From Apostichopus japonicus (Eukaryota > Echinodermata > Holothuroidea > Aspidochirotida > Stichopodidae), in contig NC_092574.1 of the NCBI RefSeq assembly GCF_037975245.1, positions 17,674,713 through 17,738,712 on the forward strand: 64,000 bases of DNA, written 5' to 3'. Shown here in pieces: positions 1 to 13,651 of the stretch. Both the position numbers and the translations under genes were made by a program. The first letter of the stretch is position 1. Each line of letters starts with the position of its first letter. Below the pieces are notes generated by a model. The model was not told where the DNA came from, made no database searches, and saw nothing but the letters and a program-made list of their open reading frames with translations.

Positions 1-339
1 ACTGCAGTGATCCATTCAAAAGCTCCCTTCGATGATCAGATCTTGATATTCGTATAGGATATAGTACATAGAAACTTCAATTAGTTTTGCCTTTTCAAAC
101 ATTTACGGAAAGTGAGATCACCAGGCACAGGGTGTCATTTAAATACATATAGCTGGAACAATGAAGTCTAACCTCACACAAAAAGGAGGAAATCAGAGAC
201 TCCATTGGTTTATACTTTCATTAAGATCCACCCCACCCTCTCACCCCTCCAATTAAATGAAAAATAATTCTATACATGCTGTTTCATAATCAGATAATAT
301 TCCATTCAAAGACCAAAGGAAGGTGAGATACAGTCTATC
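1..339. other. Unassigned AT-rich DNA
   Basis: No coding exon, repeat family or RNA gene could be recognised here. Short open frames show no conserved motif. Confidence 0.5.
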
Positions 340-475
340 GTGTGGAGGAGGCGGAGGAGGGGGAGGAAGGGGGGGAGGAGGAGGGGATGCGAAGGGGAGG
401 AGGAGGCGAGGTGGAAGGCGAGGAGGAGGGGGAGGAAGTGGAAGAGGAGGAGAGGCAGGGAAAGAGGGAGGAAGA
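340..475. repeat. GGA/GAG purine-rich tract
   Basis: About 135 bases are almost all purine on the + strand, made of GGA, GAG and G-run units with rare C or T interruptions. The two overlapping Arg/Gly- or Glu-rich frames across it are repeat translation, not genes. A mirror-like purine tract with many G runs could form triplex or G-quadruplex structures; that is inferred from base composition only. Confidence 0.85.
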
Positions 476-2189
476 TTCTAATAAATTTTCGACTTGTTAT
501 TCATTTCAACTTCATTGTAAATAATTCATGACAGAAAGTGCACAGATTAATAAACACAAAGAATTACAAGAAAGCACCGTTGAAGAAACGAAACTGTTCT
601 TCCATTCTGCCTAGAACACAAATTGTTTCCTTTTAATATGTAACAACGTTTTCGTTAAGCTTTTTTTACAGAAGATAAAAATAGTATTGCATAACGCTAA
701 TAAGAATTTGACACAGTCTATTCATGTATGAATATTAACTTTGCTGGTTAAACTAATCTAAAGAAAGGAAAGAGAAAAAAAGGCTCATTAATTATACTTG
801 AGCTCCCTCCCAACAAAAAATCACAAAAGCAGTTTAAGTTGTGATTTATTACTCCATAATTATGAATGAGTCTACTTTGAAAGACGAATGAGAGGCAAAA
901 GAGAGGGGCTGTTAAGAGCCAAAAAAATGAGAGAGTAAATTCGTCAGAAAATAGAATAGGTTTAGTAAGACGAGCGACATTTTCAAAGAAGCATTTTCGT
1001 GATATGTCGAGTCATTATAGAGAGATATTAAAATCTGAAAGTCAAATATAACCCTACTACTTGAAATTGTCACATCTCGATCGAGTTGGAGAAAACATGA
1101 TCGTCGTTGGTTAATACCACAGTTGATATTGATCTGTTTTTATTTTTTTATTTTCCACCTTTTAAATTCAATTCCATATAAATGTACCAGGGAGACGTAT
1201 TAACTGTTAAGAAAAGTCACCGAAAGATACCTGTCTGGGCACGAAAGCACTGCATAAATGTCATCACGTATGCTTAAAGAGGCTCTGTGGCTCGATGTTT
1301 TATTTTTTTTATTCTATACTAACTTCCCATACCAAAGTATTTCAAAATGTTTTCGGAACAAGAAAGACATTTTTTGAAATTTTTTGAAATTTTGTGTGGT
1401 GATTTTTGTATGTGATTAACACTGATATCAAAAGAATCTTGCTGACGAAATGTTGAGATAAGAATGAAATTATGTAATCACCCACTCGTGAATATTCATT
1501 TGGTGGGAATATCTGGAAAATTTTCTTCTTTACATCCATTATAAAAGGAAATTGTTGTATATTTCGTTTATTTTAGTTAAACTGTTAAACATAACACAAA
1601 CAAATTGACTCAAAATCTCGAGATATTCAGCATGCAGTCTTTAAAATTTATTTAACATTTAAATTAAATTATGAACTAACCAAAATGCTACCGCAGATGT
1701 AACTATGCTTAAAGCCTTTTGCTTTTCACTAATAATTTGATGATGAACATTGAATAATGTGGCAGGGAAACTGTTGTGAACGGATTTCTATAAGTATTAT
1801 CCCCGGCCTGTACATATCAATGCAAAATGAAAAATAAATGACTCCAGCGTAATTAATCACGTTCTGGCGGCATTTTGGCTCATCATTTCTGTTTTTAATC
1901 AATTTCCGATCAGATGTATCCAAGCAGTCGAAATGAATAATGAAACATACTTGAGTCGGCTTAATCGAGTAGTAATATAACTGGAATTATTAATTAATGG
2001 TAATAATAAACATGTAAGCTACTGATTAACTTTGGTTTCCTAGACTGAGCTACAAGACACCGTCGGTTTGCTCGCCAAGCAAAATGAAATCTACTTACAT
2101 TTTTTTTAAATTCATCATCTCTGCTTTGTCAATCTTGTTTCTGTCTCATGTTTGTTTTTCTTATTTTCAATCGAAATACTTGTGGAATT
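476..2189. other. Unassigned AT-rich DNA
   Basis: No gene, tRNA-like sequence or clear repeat was recognised. Short minus-strand open frames near 1342-1539 and 1729-1923 lack recognisable domains or splice context and look like chance. Confidence 0.5.
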
Positions 2190-2194
2190 TTCAT

Positions 2195-2365
2195 CACCAA
2201 CACTAACACCATCACCAACACCATCACCATCACCATCGTCATCGCCATCGCTATCGCCATCGCCATCGCAATCACCACCACCATCGCCATCATCATCACC
2301 ACCATCATCATCATCACCAACACCATCACCATTATCACCATCGTCATCACTAACACCATCATGAT
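2195..2365. repeat. Imperfect CAN triplet array (CAC/CAT/CGC/CGT)
   Basis: A degenerate triplet microsatellite mixes CAC, CAT, CAA and CG-containing units. It reads as Thr/Ile or Ser/Pro runs in two + frames and as Met/Val/Ala runs on the minus strand. The frames end soon after the repeat ends, so no gene is called. Confidence 0.9.
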
Positions 2366-2535
2366 CATCCTGATTGGCTTACTTTTCTTTCTATTCAATT
2401 TGTTAATATCAAGCTAAGACGCTTCTGCACCAGATTGTTGTTCGACTGCAGCAGCATAGATATATACAAGTAGAGTTCCCCTTATTATGAGTAAAGATAT
2501 TCAGAGGATTTCAAGTTGACGGGTATTTCAGTTCC

Positions 2536-2964
<429 letters not shown>

Positions 2965-4161
2965 TTGGAAGAAGTAAGAACGGTTTGTGGGTTGGTATTA
3001 AACCATAAGGGGAGGCTTAAACAATTCATCTAAAGATTTATCGTCTTTCTTGCGAGGGACGCAATCTGTTTATCATAATTTACATAATCATAGCAAAGTC
3101 TTAGTTATTGGCTACACACAGTTAAGCATTTCAGGAGTCAAAGGATGAAAACTATTAAAGTGCAGCTGACGACATATTTCGTTGTCACATATGTTTAAAA
3201 CAGCGACTCGACAGTTTCGCAGTTTTTGTAAAGATGTCAGGTAAGCGAAACCGATCAACCTCACACTGATAGTATCGTTGACGCGTGTCGACAAGTTGAG
3301 TGCAACGCTGTTGGGACTCTACAATTTTGAAAATTTTGTCAAAATTAATTAATATATATATTCCTAAACGTCGGCAAGGCTTGCCAAATTTTTTTTTACA
3401 AAAAAAGAATATAGAAAATCAATTGTTGTGATGACGTCTTAATTAACACAGCATGTCTGCAACTCGCGTGTCCCGTTTAGGACATTATTGCCGGTCTCCG
3501 AAAAGCCTAAGAAAGATTAAAGAACAATGGGATAGTTTGCTGATAAACTCTGTTATTGTTCCGACGGATGACAATTTATATTAAATGATATTCATTGTTT
3601 CTCGATTTTAACTTACACAATTTACAGAGGCTTTAAGAACCTGAAATTCTTTCTATCTTTTTTTAGGTCATAATTGACTCTCGACATCCAAGAAAATGAA
3701 AAACTTCTATGATTCTTGTGTCTTACACAAAGTCAGTTAACCGATATGCATTGAGAAAAAAAAAACACCTTCAAATCTACCAGTCATCTATACCGAGCGA
3801 ATTACTACGGCTTAAATAATTCTCATCAATTTTGTATATGATGACACAAATTACACACATATATTAAGCCGATGATTTCCAATGACAATACGTTACTTCT
3901 GCATACTCTACGGAAGTCCTTCCGGAATACAGATTGCCTGGTTGCGCATATCTTTATTTACTTTAATGAACGCCGTTTGACAGTAATTTCCTTTACAATA
4001 TAATCTTAATTGCATAACACTCATTGGCCTATTCATCTTTGATTGGTAGGATTTTACGCTCTGTTGTTAATACACCTCTTTAATCATTTGGGAACAGACT
4101 GACATCAAAAAATACTTTCAGAATCAATGAAGCTACAGATTTTGTTCTCTTTTTGAGTAAC
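2965..4161. other. Unassigned AT-rich DNA
   Basis: No exon, RNA gene or repeat family could be recognised. Base composition is similar to the rest of the single-copy background. Confidence 0.5.
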
Positions 4162-4211
4162 TATATATATATATATATATATATTTTATATATATATTTA
4201 TATATATATAT

Positions 4212-4246
<35 letters not shown>

Positions 4247-4265
4247 AATATATATATATATAAAT

Positions 4266-4325
<60 letters not shown>

Positions 4326-4327
4326 AA
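4162..4327. repeat. (TA)n microsatellite with AAATA interruptions
   Basis: A TA dinucleotide array is interrupted at intervals by TATAAATA units. Tyr-Ile frames on the minus strand are repeat translation. Confidence 0.95.
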
Positions 4328-6321
<1,994 letters not shown>

Positions 6322-6324
<3 letters not shown>

Positions 6325-8069
6325 GCTGAACATTTTTAACCTTATATCTATCTGTTCCTACTTATTTAGCCTCTAGCATATATACCTGCATAGCTATACG
6401 CGAAGGTATCTATCAAGTGTTTCTTTTAAGTCATGATCCGTTTTTTGATTGAAATCCTCCCTTTTTTGTCTCGGATTCGCCGTCGGAAAGGTGATAATTC
6501 ATGATGGAAAATAAAAGTCTATGAGCAGTGTTCGAGCGGTTCTTTTTACATTGTATTTACACCGCAGACTGATCGAGTTTCGTATTACAATAAAATATAT
6601 AATATGACGAAAACTATATGATGACATTATCCGCAATAACTTCCATCGTCTGACACTCTATCTCTAAGAGAAGTCCTATAAAATCTACCCAAATGAGCTA
6701 TACCTCTTAACCTATATTCTGTCTCATCTATGACGCCGATTAGTTCGAAATTCTCTTTATGCTTACAGGGATATTCCGATTGGCATGCAGACGATGTAAC
6801 ACTTACATAATATAGGCAAATATATTATAGTATTCATTGCAGATAGTTTAACAATCCCATGATCTCAATATTTTGTTCGTAATTGTAAACTAACGTTGTT
6901 TGAATGATCACGTGATCTTCTCTTCATTTAGAATTTCATCACTATCATGCATATTGTGTTAAAACATCCCCCCCCCCTTCAGTTCTTGCATTATTTGAAT
7001 GTTGTAAAGAAAATGCAAGACTTTTTTTCAGTGCTGAATTGTCACATGATAATGACATTACTACCTCTGTTTTTGCCAGATGCATTCATAAAATGATAAA
7101 AAAAAAACGATATTAAAATATGCTTTTGACCTAAAGAAGAAAACAATTTCCAACAATTTCGTTAAACAATGACCTTCAGCGACAGCAATATATATTTCAA
7201 TTGTAGTTTGGAATCACTACTGCCCAAATGATTACTTTCGATATAATGATCTCATCAAATTGAATACCGTACTTACACACAACATTTGAATACTACCCTC
7301 AAATAGGAACACACTACAGCTTGTCGTTTCTGGCTGTGAAAATTGTGACCAATTTGCCTTTACTATCCATTCCAGGTTCTTTATTAAACACTACTAAAAA
7401 ATGTACACCAACAATGTACCCTGAAGCGTGTCTTTCAGTTTTGATAAACATGTTTGAACTCCGAATCTTGCAAGTAAAGCGAAACGATAACCTATTTATA
7501 CTCACTAGCAACCACCCCTCCTGCACATCCCCCCACCCCCACCCTTCCCCGACTCCTCATCGTAAAGCCGTCTGGCCAATTGTTATATTTAGATTACTAC
7601 AAAAATGTAGCCGATCCAGACTGTTTGAAAATGAGTTCCTAGCTTTCCACTCTCACAACTAAATGATCTAAGGGCGTTATAATTAAACATAAGAATATAC
7701 AGGCTCATTATAAGAATCCCAAAGAATATTTTTTTAAGATCTTATAAGCCTTTGTATAATAACGATGGGGAACCGAGCTCATTTCAATCACCCTTAGTGG
7801 CGATTTAACTTGTTATGAACCACAATAATATCACACACACGTTTTAACGGCGTAAAGATTAACTAACATGTGTGCCCGGGGACAAGGATAATAACATGCA
7901 TATAGTGCGGGCCATATAAGCGTGTGAAGGGAGCAACCATCCGTTGGGGCCGAGTTTTTTCTCTTACATCAGTGATGATAGGTCGTTAAATCTATAGTTT
8001 TAGCCAATTATTTATCTCGTCAACATTGGAATCAATCATACAAGTAGTCTACCGATAATGTAGAAAAGA
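6322..8069. other. Unassigned AT-rich DNA
   Basis: A nine-base C run lies near 6969. The 113-residue + frame at 7321-7662 and its antisense partner lack any recognised domain; the + frame contains a Pro/His run from a C-rich patch near 7527-7557. No gene is called. Confidence 0.5.
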
Positions 8070-8077
8070 AAAAAATT

Positions 8078-8165
8078 ATAAAGAAAATAATTTCTAAAGA
8101 AAATAATTTCTAAAGAAAATAATTTAGAAAAAAAAATTTATAAAAGAAAATAATTTAAAAAGAAA
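8078..8165. repeat. A-rich tandem repeat, 16-bp unit, decaying
   Basis: Units of the form TAAAGAAAATAATTTC repeat directly about three times and then decay into related AAGAAAATAAT units to about 8165. Confidence 0.8.
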
Positions 8166-11100
8166 ATAATATAGAAAGACAAAAATGGGAACAGCTTGCG
8201 AGGTAATATTATCTTAATAGCATATTTGTTATATAGTGCATGAACTTTAGTAACATAAGCGAACTAATTCAATGCAATTCGGTTCCATCATCCTTCGATG
8301 ATATTGAACCTGTCACTGTGGAACGAACATATAATATGTTCGGGGCCCTTGGGATACCTGGGACCGGGTTTCCCCCTCTCAACACCTGGCGTTTCACCGC
8401 AGTAAACTTCAAACGAATGTCATTTAATTAAAATCTAAGAAACTTGACACCCGCCACAAACTTCCTTTTCTAAGTAAAATTCATCTCAATAGAAAAGAAT
8501 AGCCACATTTTCAATTAAGTTTGCAAAAAAAAAAAAAACAACATGATGTAAAGTAACTTCACTTATATAATTTTACACTTCACTCTTGAAATAAGTAACC
8601 TAGTCACAAATTAAGATTATTTTATTAACTTCCTCGATAAAATGCAATAGAGGAAGATAGAGAGACAGAGGGGGGGGGGGGGGGTGGTGAGAGGTGGAGA
8701 GTGGAAATCTTGCCATTATTTTCAAGGCTATTCACGAAGGGTCAAGATGTCCTTCAACTGACCTAATTAAATGCCAATTCCTCGACTTCCAAGTATAGCC
8801 TCATATCTTATGATAGCCTCATATATCTCATGTCTTATGAAATATGCAGTCAAACCTAGTTTCAACTGTTGAGCGTTTTCTTTTTCATGAACTTGATCCT
8901 CCGTAACTAACTAAAGAATCCTTTGGAGATTAACCCTATCCTATATATATAAGCAAAATGGGATCAAATTTCTAGGATTTCTACTTGAAAATGACTAATA
9001 AATTTTTCTGAATTGCCTGCAAGATTGTCTTGCCTGCAGGATTTCATCTTGTTATCATGTTACGAAGGATGCATAAATATTCGATAGATAACACAAGAAA
9101 ATTAAATCTGATATAAAGTGATAGAAATTAATAAAATGATAAAAACAAATCATTAGTAAGAAAATAAAAGAAGAAATTACAATTACTAAAAGGCAATTAA
9201 CGGTGGCTTGCAATTGGGGATATACGTTTCTGCCATTTCAGCAAATAGCTGTTTGAAATTTAATGAGAGCACAGTGGGGCTAGTAAACTGTTATTAACCC
9301 CTCTTTCTGCATTAAGATCGTTTCGAGGAATGTTATTAATGAAGTTGATTGCATATGTTTTTTTTGCGACAAGTCTCTCCCAGCCTCTATATGAGACTTT
9401 ATTTTTCACGGTACAATGTTTTTTTTCCCCCCTTACTGTGCTGAATATAATAGGCCTATGTCACAAACAGGTTTGGAAATTTCTTTACTTTTTCAGAAAA
9501 CAGTTATCAATCATTGGCGGCAAAGATCTTACAAAAACTACTAAAGTTGCCAAGGAAAAGATCTTACATCTTTTTGTCATCATCTGCAAACTCCATGGAT
9601 TGCCTATACCTGTTTCTCTTTCTTTATATTTTCTGAGTTAACAAGGTCGATGGATCGTAATGCGATTCGCTAATTTGAAAAATAGTTTTGTTTCCACCAA
9701 GGCCTTTGCATTAATTTGCAAGATAGACAATAGAATAAATTAAGAATGTTACCTTGGTCAGGTCTTAAAAAAGCATAAAAACAAATGATTCGTTTGTTTG
9801 TTATTTTTTATTCTTTGATCTTACATATAGTTACATGGAATGCCTTGTTCTCCTTGGTGAATAATCTTGATTGATGCTTCTGTATTGTTTATAAACGTGA
9901 ATTTGTTTAAGAATTTCTTATCCAATCATCATGTTTGATAAGCAAATTGCCCTTGCACTGTATTACTTTTATTTAGAAGAAAATGTTTTTTTTTTAAATA
10001 TTTCAGTGAAAGATGAATCTATCCCACTTTGCTTATTTCCTGTTGTTGGTTTTATTTCACTAGTTGAATTTAAAAGACGATTGTGTTTCTATGGTAACGA
10101 TTCCCGCAACGCGAAGTTAAACATGGACACAATAAACGCAGCATTTGTATTGTTAAGTTTTGCATAGATTGTTTTTTAATGATATTTGATTAACAACATT
10201 TGAAATATTTCAAAATGATATTAAAAATATAACATGATAAGCAAAATATAATTTTCTATTCCATTTCCAAACCACATTTAAAGTATACGATGGTTAGACC
10301 TATGACGTAATTTGCATAAAAAATAACAGAACAAATTGGCATTTCATACAATGACGCTGAATAAGTTAGGAAACTGGTGGGGCGGGTGGGGGGGGGGGTG
10401 GGGAGAAGAAGAGATGAACGTGATTTATTAATTTAATCTCAGTGATATTACACAACATTTATATTCAAGTTGTGTTTGTTTTCTGTTAACAATGAACCTA
10501 ACATCAAATTTATTAACTTGCAGACGTGAGTGCTTCATATTATAATAAAACTTAAGTGTTAATAGTTTTTTTCAGAGAAGCCGTTGGATTATTTGAATAA
10601 ATCACAATTGAAATGTTTGCGATCAACCTGCCAGACTTTAGACTGACTTTGATGATGAAAAGGTTTCTTACCTCTGGGCATTTTGATCAAAGTCATAAGA
10701 ATCGAGCTGTATCTTCCGGAAATGTGAACATTGTTTTTTTTTATGACAGATATAAACATGTTTGCGTTACCAAAAAAAAACCCCCAAAAACTTTAACATT
10801 ATATGGTAAAAAAGAAAGCTTTAATTACGCACTAATGTCAAGGTTACAGACAGTTAATGAATACTTTAATCAAGAACTGTACTTTAAACTTTCAGCGAAT
10901 CTTGTTAAAAGCCACACCTTTGGATTCCTCACACGCAACGTAGATTAAATGAAAGAAACTACTCGTGTTTCCAACGTTCCATATCTCGCTTGCACGCAGA
11001 TGCTTGGTTTTCAAGTTAGTCTATATAGCATTGGTGTCTGCTTGCCGTCTCATCACGTCTACATGGAGAATGAGCTGTTGTAGTCGGTCGGTCATTGGAA

Positions 11101-11639
11101 CTTCGCATGGCTCTGTTCTCAGTTGCCATATCAACGTTTGCCATGGTAACAGTACTGAGAGGGTGACAGGAAGTCCATATCTGATTATGGAGTAAAAAAA
11201 TATGTGCGTTCGTCTGTGTGTCTGTTAGATCTGCCTGACCTGTATGGACCCTGGCAACTATTCGAACATATATATATACTGTCAGTATCTTATAGACTCC
11301 TTCCGTCGGTCATATGCGCTTGTTTACGTGCAAAAACGACAAGGAAACTTTCGTTGCTAAGGAAAACGAACCCTGTCGTCTGCTTCTCGTGTCTATTAAC
11401 ATTTGTGTACAGTGCTGATAAGCTGCTTGTGTTCCAGCTGCAGTTCGGTGCATGAAAACATAATACTAAATGGCGATTTTTACAATTGAAAATTTCGGTA
11501 AACAATATAAACAAAATGTATCAATTAGCTAGATGCCACTATTCGCGTAGCTTCACCAGGAAAGAGGTTAGGACATTAGTTTTTGTATACACATTCAAGG
11601 AGCACTTATAAGAGTTGAGTGCTACAAGGGAGCACGTCG
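8166..11639. other. Unassigned DNA; one GC-rich block and two G runs
   Basis: Mostly AT-rich single-copy-like DNA. A GC-rich block lies at about 8339-8402. G runs lie near 8670-8685 and 10379-10406. The 103- and 111-residue + frames at 9330-9641 and 10613-10948 have no motif that I recognise, have A/T-biased codons like the background, and contain homopolymer-encoded Phe or Lys/Pro runs. I leave them as probable chance frames. Confidence 0.45.
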
Positions 11640-11731
11640 CATGACGCGCGTCTCATTGACATAGTTGGTCCAGGTGCCGATACCGGCCCACCGGGCATTG
11701 CCCAAATGCCCGGGTGGCCAGTCCGCCACTG
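11640..11731 (-). mobile_element. hAT-type transposon terminus with GC-rich hairpin (partial)
   Basis: Read on the minus strand from 11731, the sequence opens CAGTGGCGGACTGGCCACC, a form typical of hAT terminal inverted repeats. Just inside it, 11685-11699 and 11705-11719 form a GC-rich hairpin with a 5-nt loop and only two mismatched positions. I did not find the opposite terminus or a matching 8-bp target duplication, so this is probably a decayed or truncated non-autonomous element. Its left limit is arbitrary. Confidence 0.5.
11685..11719. repeat. GC-rich inverted repeat (15-bp arms)
   Basis: The arms GGCCCACCGGGCATT and AATGCCCGGGTGGCC are near-perfect reverse complements around the loop GCCCA. 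The inner nine base pairs are perfect. It is an island of GC in AT-rich surroundings and is likely part of the hAT-type terminus. Confidence 0.8.
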
Positions 11732-11732
11732 A

Positions 11733-11836
11733 TTTCATTTTCGGACTGAAAACGTGTATTTTATTTTCGGACTGAAAACGTGTATTTTATTTTCGGACTG
11801 AAAACGTGTATTTCATTTTCGGACTGAAAACTTGTC
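11733..11836. repeat. 26-bp tandem repeat, four copies
   Basis: The core TCGGACTGAAAACGTGTATT recurs at 11741, 11767, 11793 and 11819 with an exact 26-bp period. The last copy is altered and runs into a further TCGGACTGAG. The array directly abuts the hAT-type terminus. Confidence 0.93.
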
Positions 11837-13417
11837 GGACTGAGGGGTGCACCCCGATACTCCATGATGGTTGGTCATTTTTCTAGCGCGTCTAACCCAT
11901 ACATGACGTAGTCGGTCCAGGTTAATGTATACACCGATGGAGTATACCATCATACTGACAAAAACGTACGTCTGCAGAGGCGCGCGTACCCTGGCTTCAC
12001 GTGATTGTGTAATTAGCAGGTAATAAGTCATCATTCTAGCACCTAGATTAATTATAACGTAGACACGAACCTCCTATACGCACACTGTAGACGGCATGGA
12101 GCAATAATGAGGGGCAAAACATGCTTAAAGTCTCAATGTGTCACAGAATACATGGACTAAAACGTTTGTTGAGATTCCTTTATAACATATTTTGCTACAT
12201 AGTTTAATTTGAGTAACAAACTGTATATCGATCATGTTAATAATTTGACCAAGGAAGTTTCTAACTTTTCTAAGAATGCAGTCGACCTTTTGTTGTGCAC
12301 GCCAGTGATTAACTTTTGATATTGGCAGAATGTCACTAAGTTCTGGTATCCATTGCATAACTTCTGAAAGTCAATGAGCTTAGTACATTCTTATGAAGGC
12401 TTCTATTACTGGAATGTCAATTGACACATGTTGTGGCTATAACACGCAATGGACTCTAACACTCTTTGTCGAAACACGTTCGATATTTTGACTGGTATTT
12501 TATTCAGTGCCATCGTTTCTTGAAATTGAAGAATCAAAACAATCATACGACTGCAGATTTTCGCTACAACTCGCATTGGTTTTTTTTACGCTGAAATGGT
12601 ATTCAGCAACACTATTTAATCGGATGTGGGATATGTAACGAAGAGAAGGCAACACATTTGTAAATAGTTAGTTTTTCTTCTTTAAGGTGGGTATGCGATT
12701 CTCTTTACTTTCAATTTGCTTAGACATGCCATTTTGTGTTGACTTTATCACATCTATATAGCTGATAGTAAGGTTATATCCCCAAAACAATATGCATTGT
12801 TATTCCATTGGAAAAGAACGAGGAAATATGAAACCAGGCATCTTTCCAAGTGAATCTTAGAGGACACGAAAGTTGTATGACTACTGTATTGAATATGTTA
12901 ATAAAGGATAAGATAGAGTTTTCCACTTGGGCCGTCATTATTTTACTGAAACCACGACTAGTCAAGCTAATATGAAATAGTTTTGAAACATGAAGCAAAA
13001 TCAACTCAAATGACTACTTTAAATCCAGTGAACGTTTATGATAACTGCAACTGATTATAACTAACAAATGAGTTGTTGTGAAGGTTTTTCACCTGACTGG
13101 CAGAATCTTCATTAAGATGTGTGTACTTGGTCTTGACTGCATAAATGATTTGAGTTGATTTGAAACACATCAGTTGTGCAGCCCAACCCCCCCCCCTCTA
13201 CCCCGCCCTCCTAGAAAGATAGGCAAACCCCCACATATCCTCAGCTTCTTTCAGAACTCATGGGGTGGGGGGGGGGTTAAGGAAACATTACAATGACCCA
13301 CTCTCTAATAGACAAATGAGACATGAAGTTTCCCACTGAACGAACTAAAACAGAATTTACCAGTCAAATTATTCATTGAGTTTATAACTTAAATCAATGT
13401 ATAAATCAATCAAACGA
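11837..13417. other. Unassigned DNA with partial repeat of 11.65-kb segment
   Basis: A segment near 11884-11922 (GCGCGTCT, then a GTAGT-GGTCCAGGT motif) resembles 11645-11674, so part of this interval may belong to the same old mobile element. C and G runs lie near 13186 and 13263. Nothing else is recognised. Confidence 0.4.
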
Positions 13418-13651
13418 GGAGTGTTAGCTCAGTGGTTAACGCCAGGTGCCTTTCAATCATAAGGTCCCCAGTTCGAGTTACTCCAAGATTAATGTTTGTC
13501 GTCCAGTTACAGAGTTGTTAACAATTGACAATTCATAATCATGGACGTTAAATATGAATCTAAGAGACCGAATTCGGTCAGCTTGCGGCTTTGATAAGCC
13601 AATGGAGTTCCTGCTTGCAGGAGGATCTGAGAATACAATACATACATATTT
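13418..13651 (+). mobile_element. tRNA-derived SINE, copy A
   Basis: The head carries a pol III box A (TAGCTCAGTGG, 13425-13435) and box B (AGTTCGAGTTACTCC from 13470) at tRNA-like spacing. A ~170-bp body follows, shared with the copies at 18656 and 30201, with the shared blocks CATGGACGT, CAGCTTGCG and GAGTTCCTGCTTGC. The tail is CATA-rich. Compared with copy B, a short segment is missing before GAGTTCCTGC. The 114-residue minus-strand frame across this region is antisense SINE. Non-autonomous; it would depend on a LINE reverse transcriptase not seen in this window. Confidence 0.88.

Noticed and set aside
9330-9641. 103-residue hydrophobic + frame
   Set aside because: Phe/Leu-rich because of T runs; no recognised family.
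10613-10948. 111-residue + frame as a possible small gene
   Set aside because: No motif, no splice or promoter context, and codon content like the AT-rich background with an A/C homopolymer inside.
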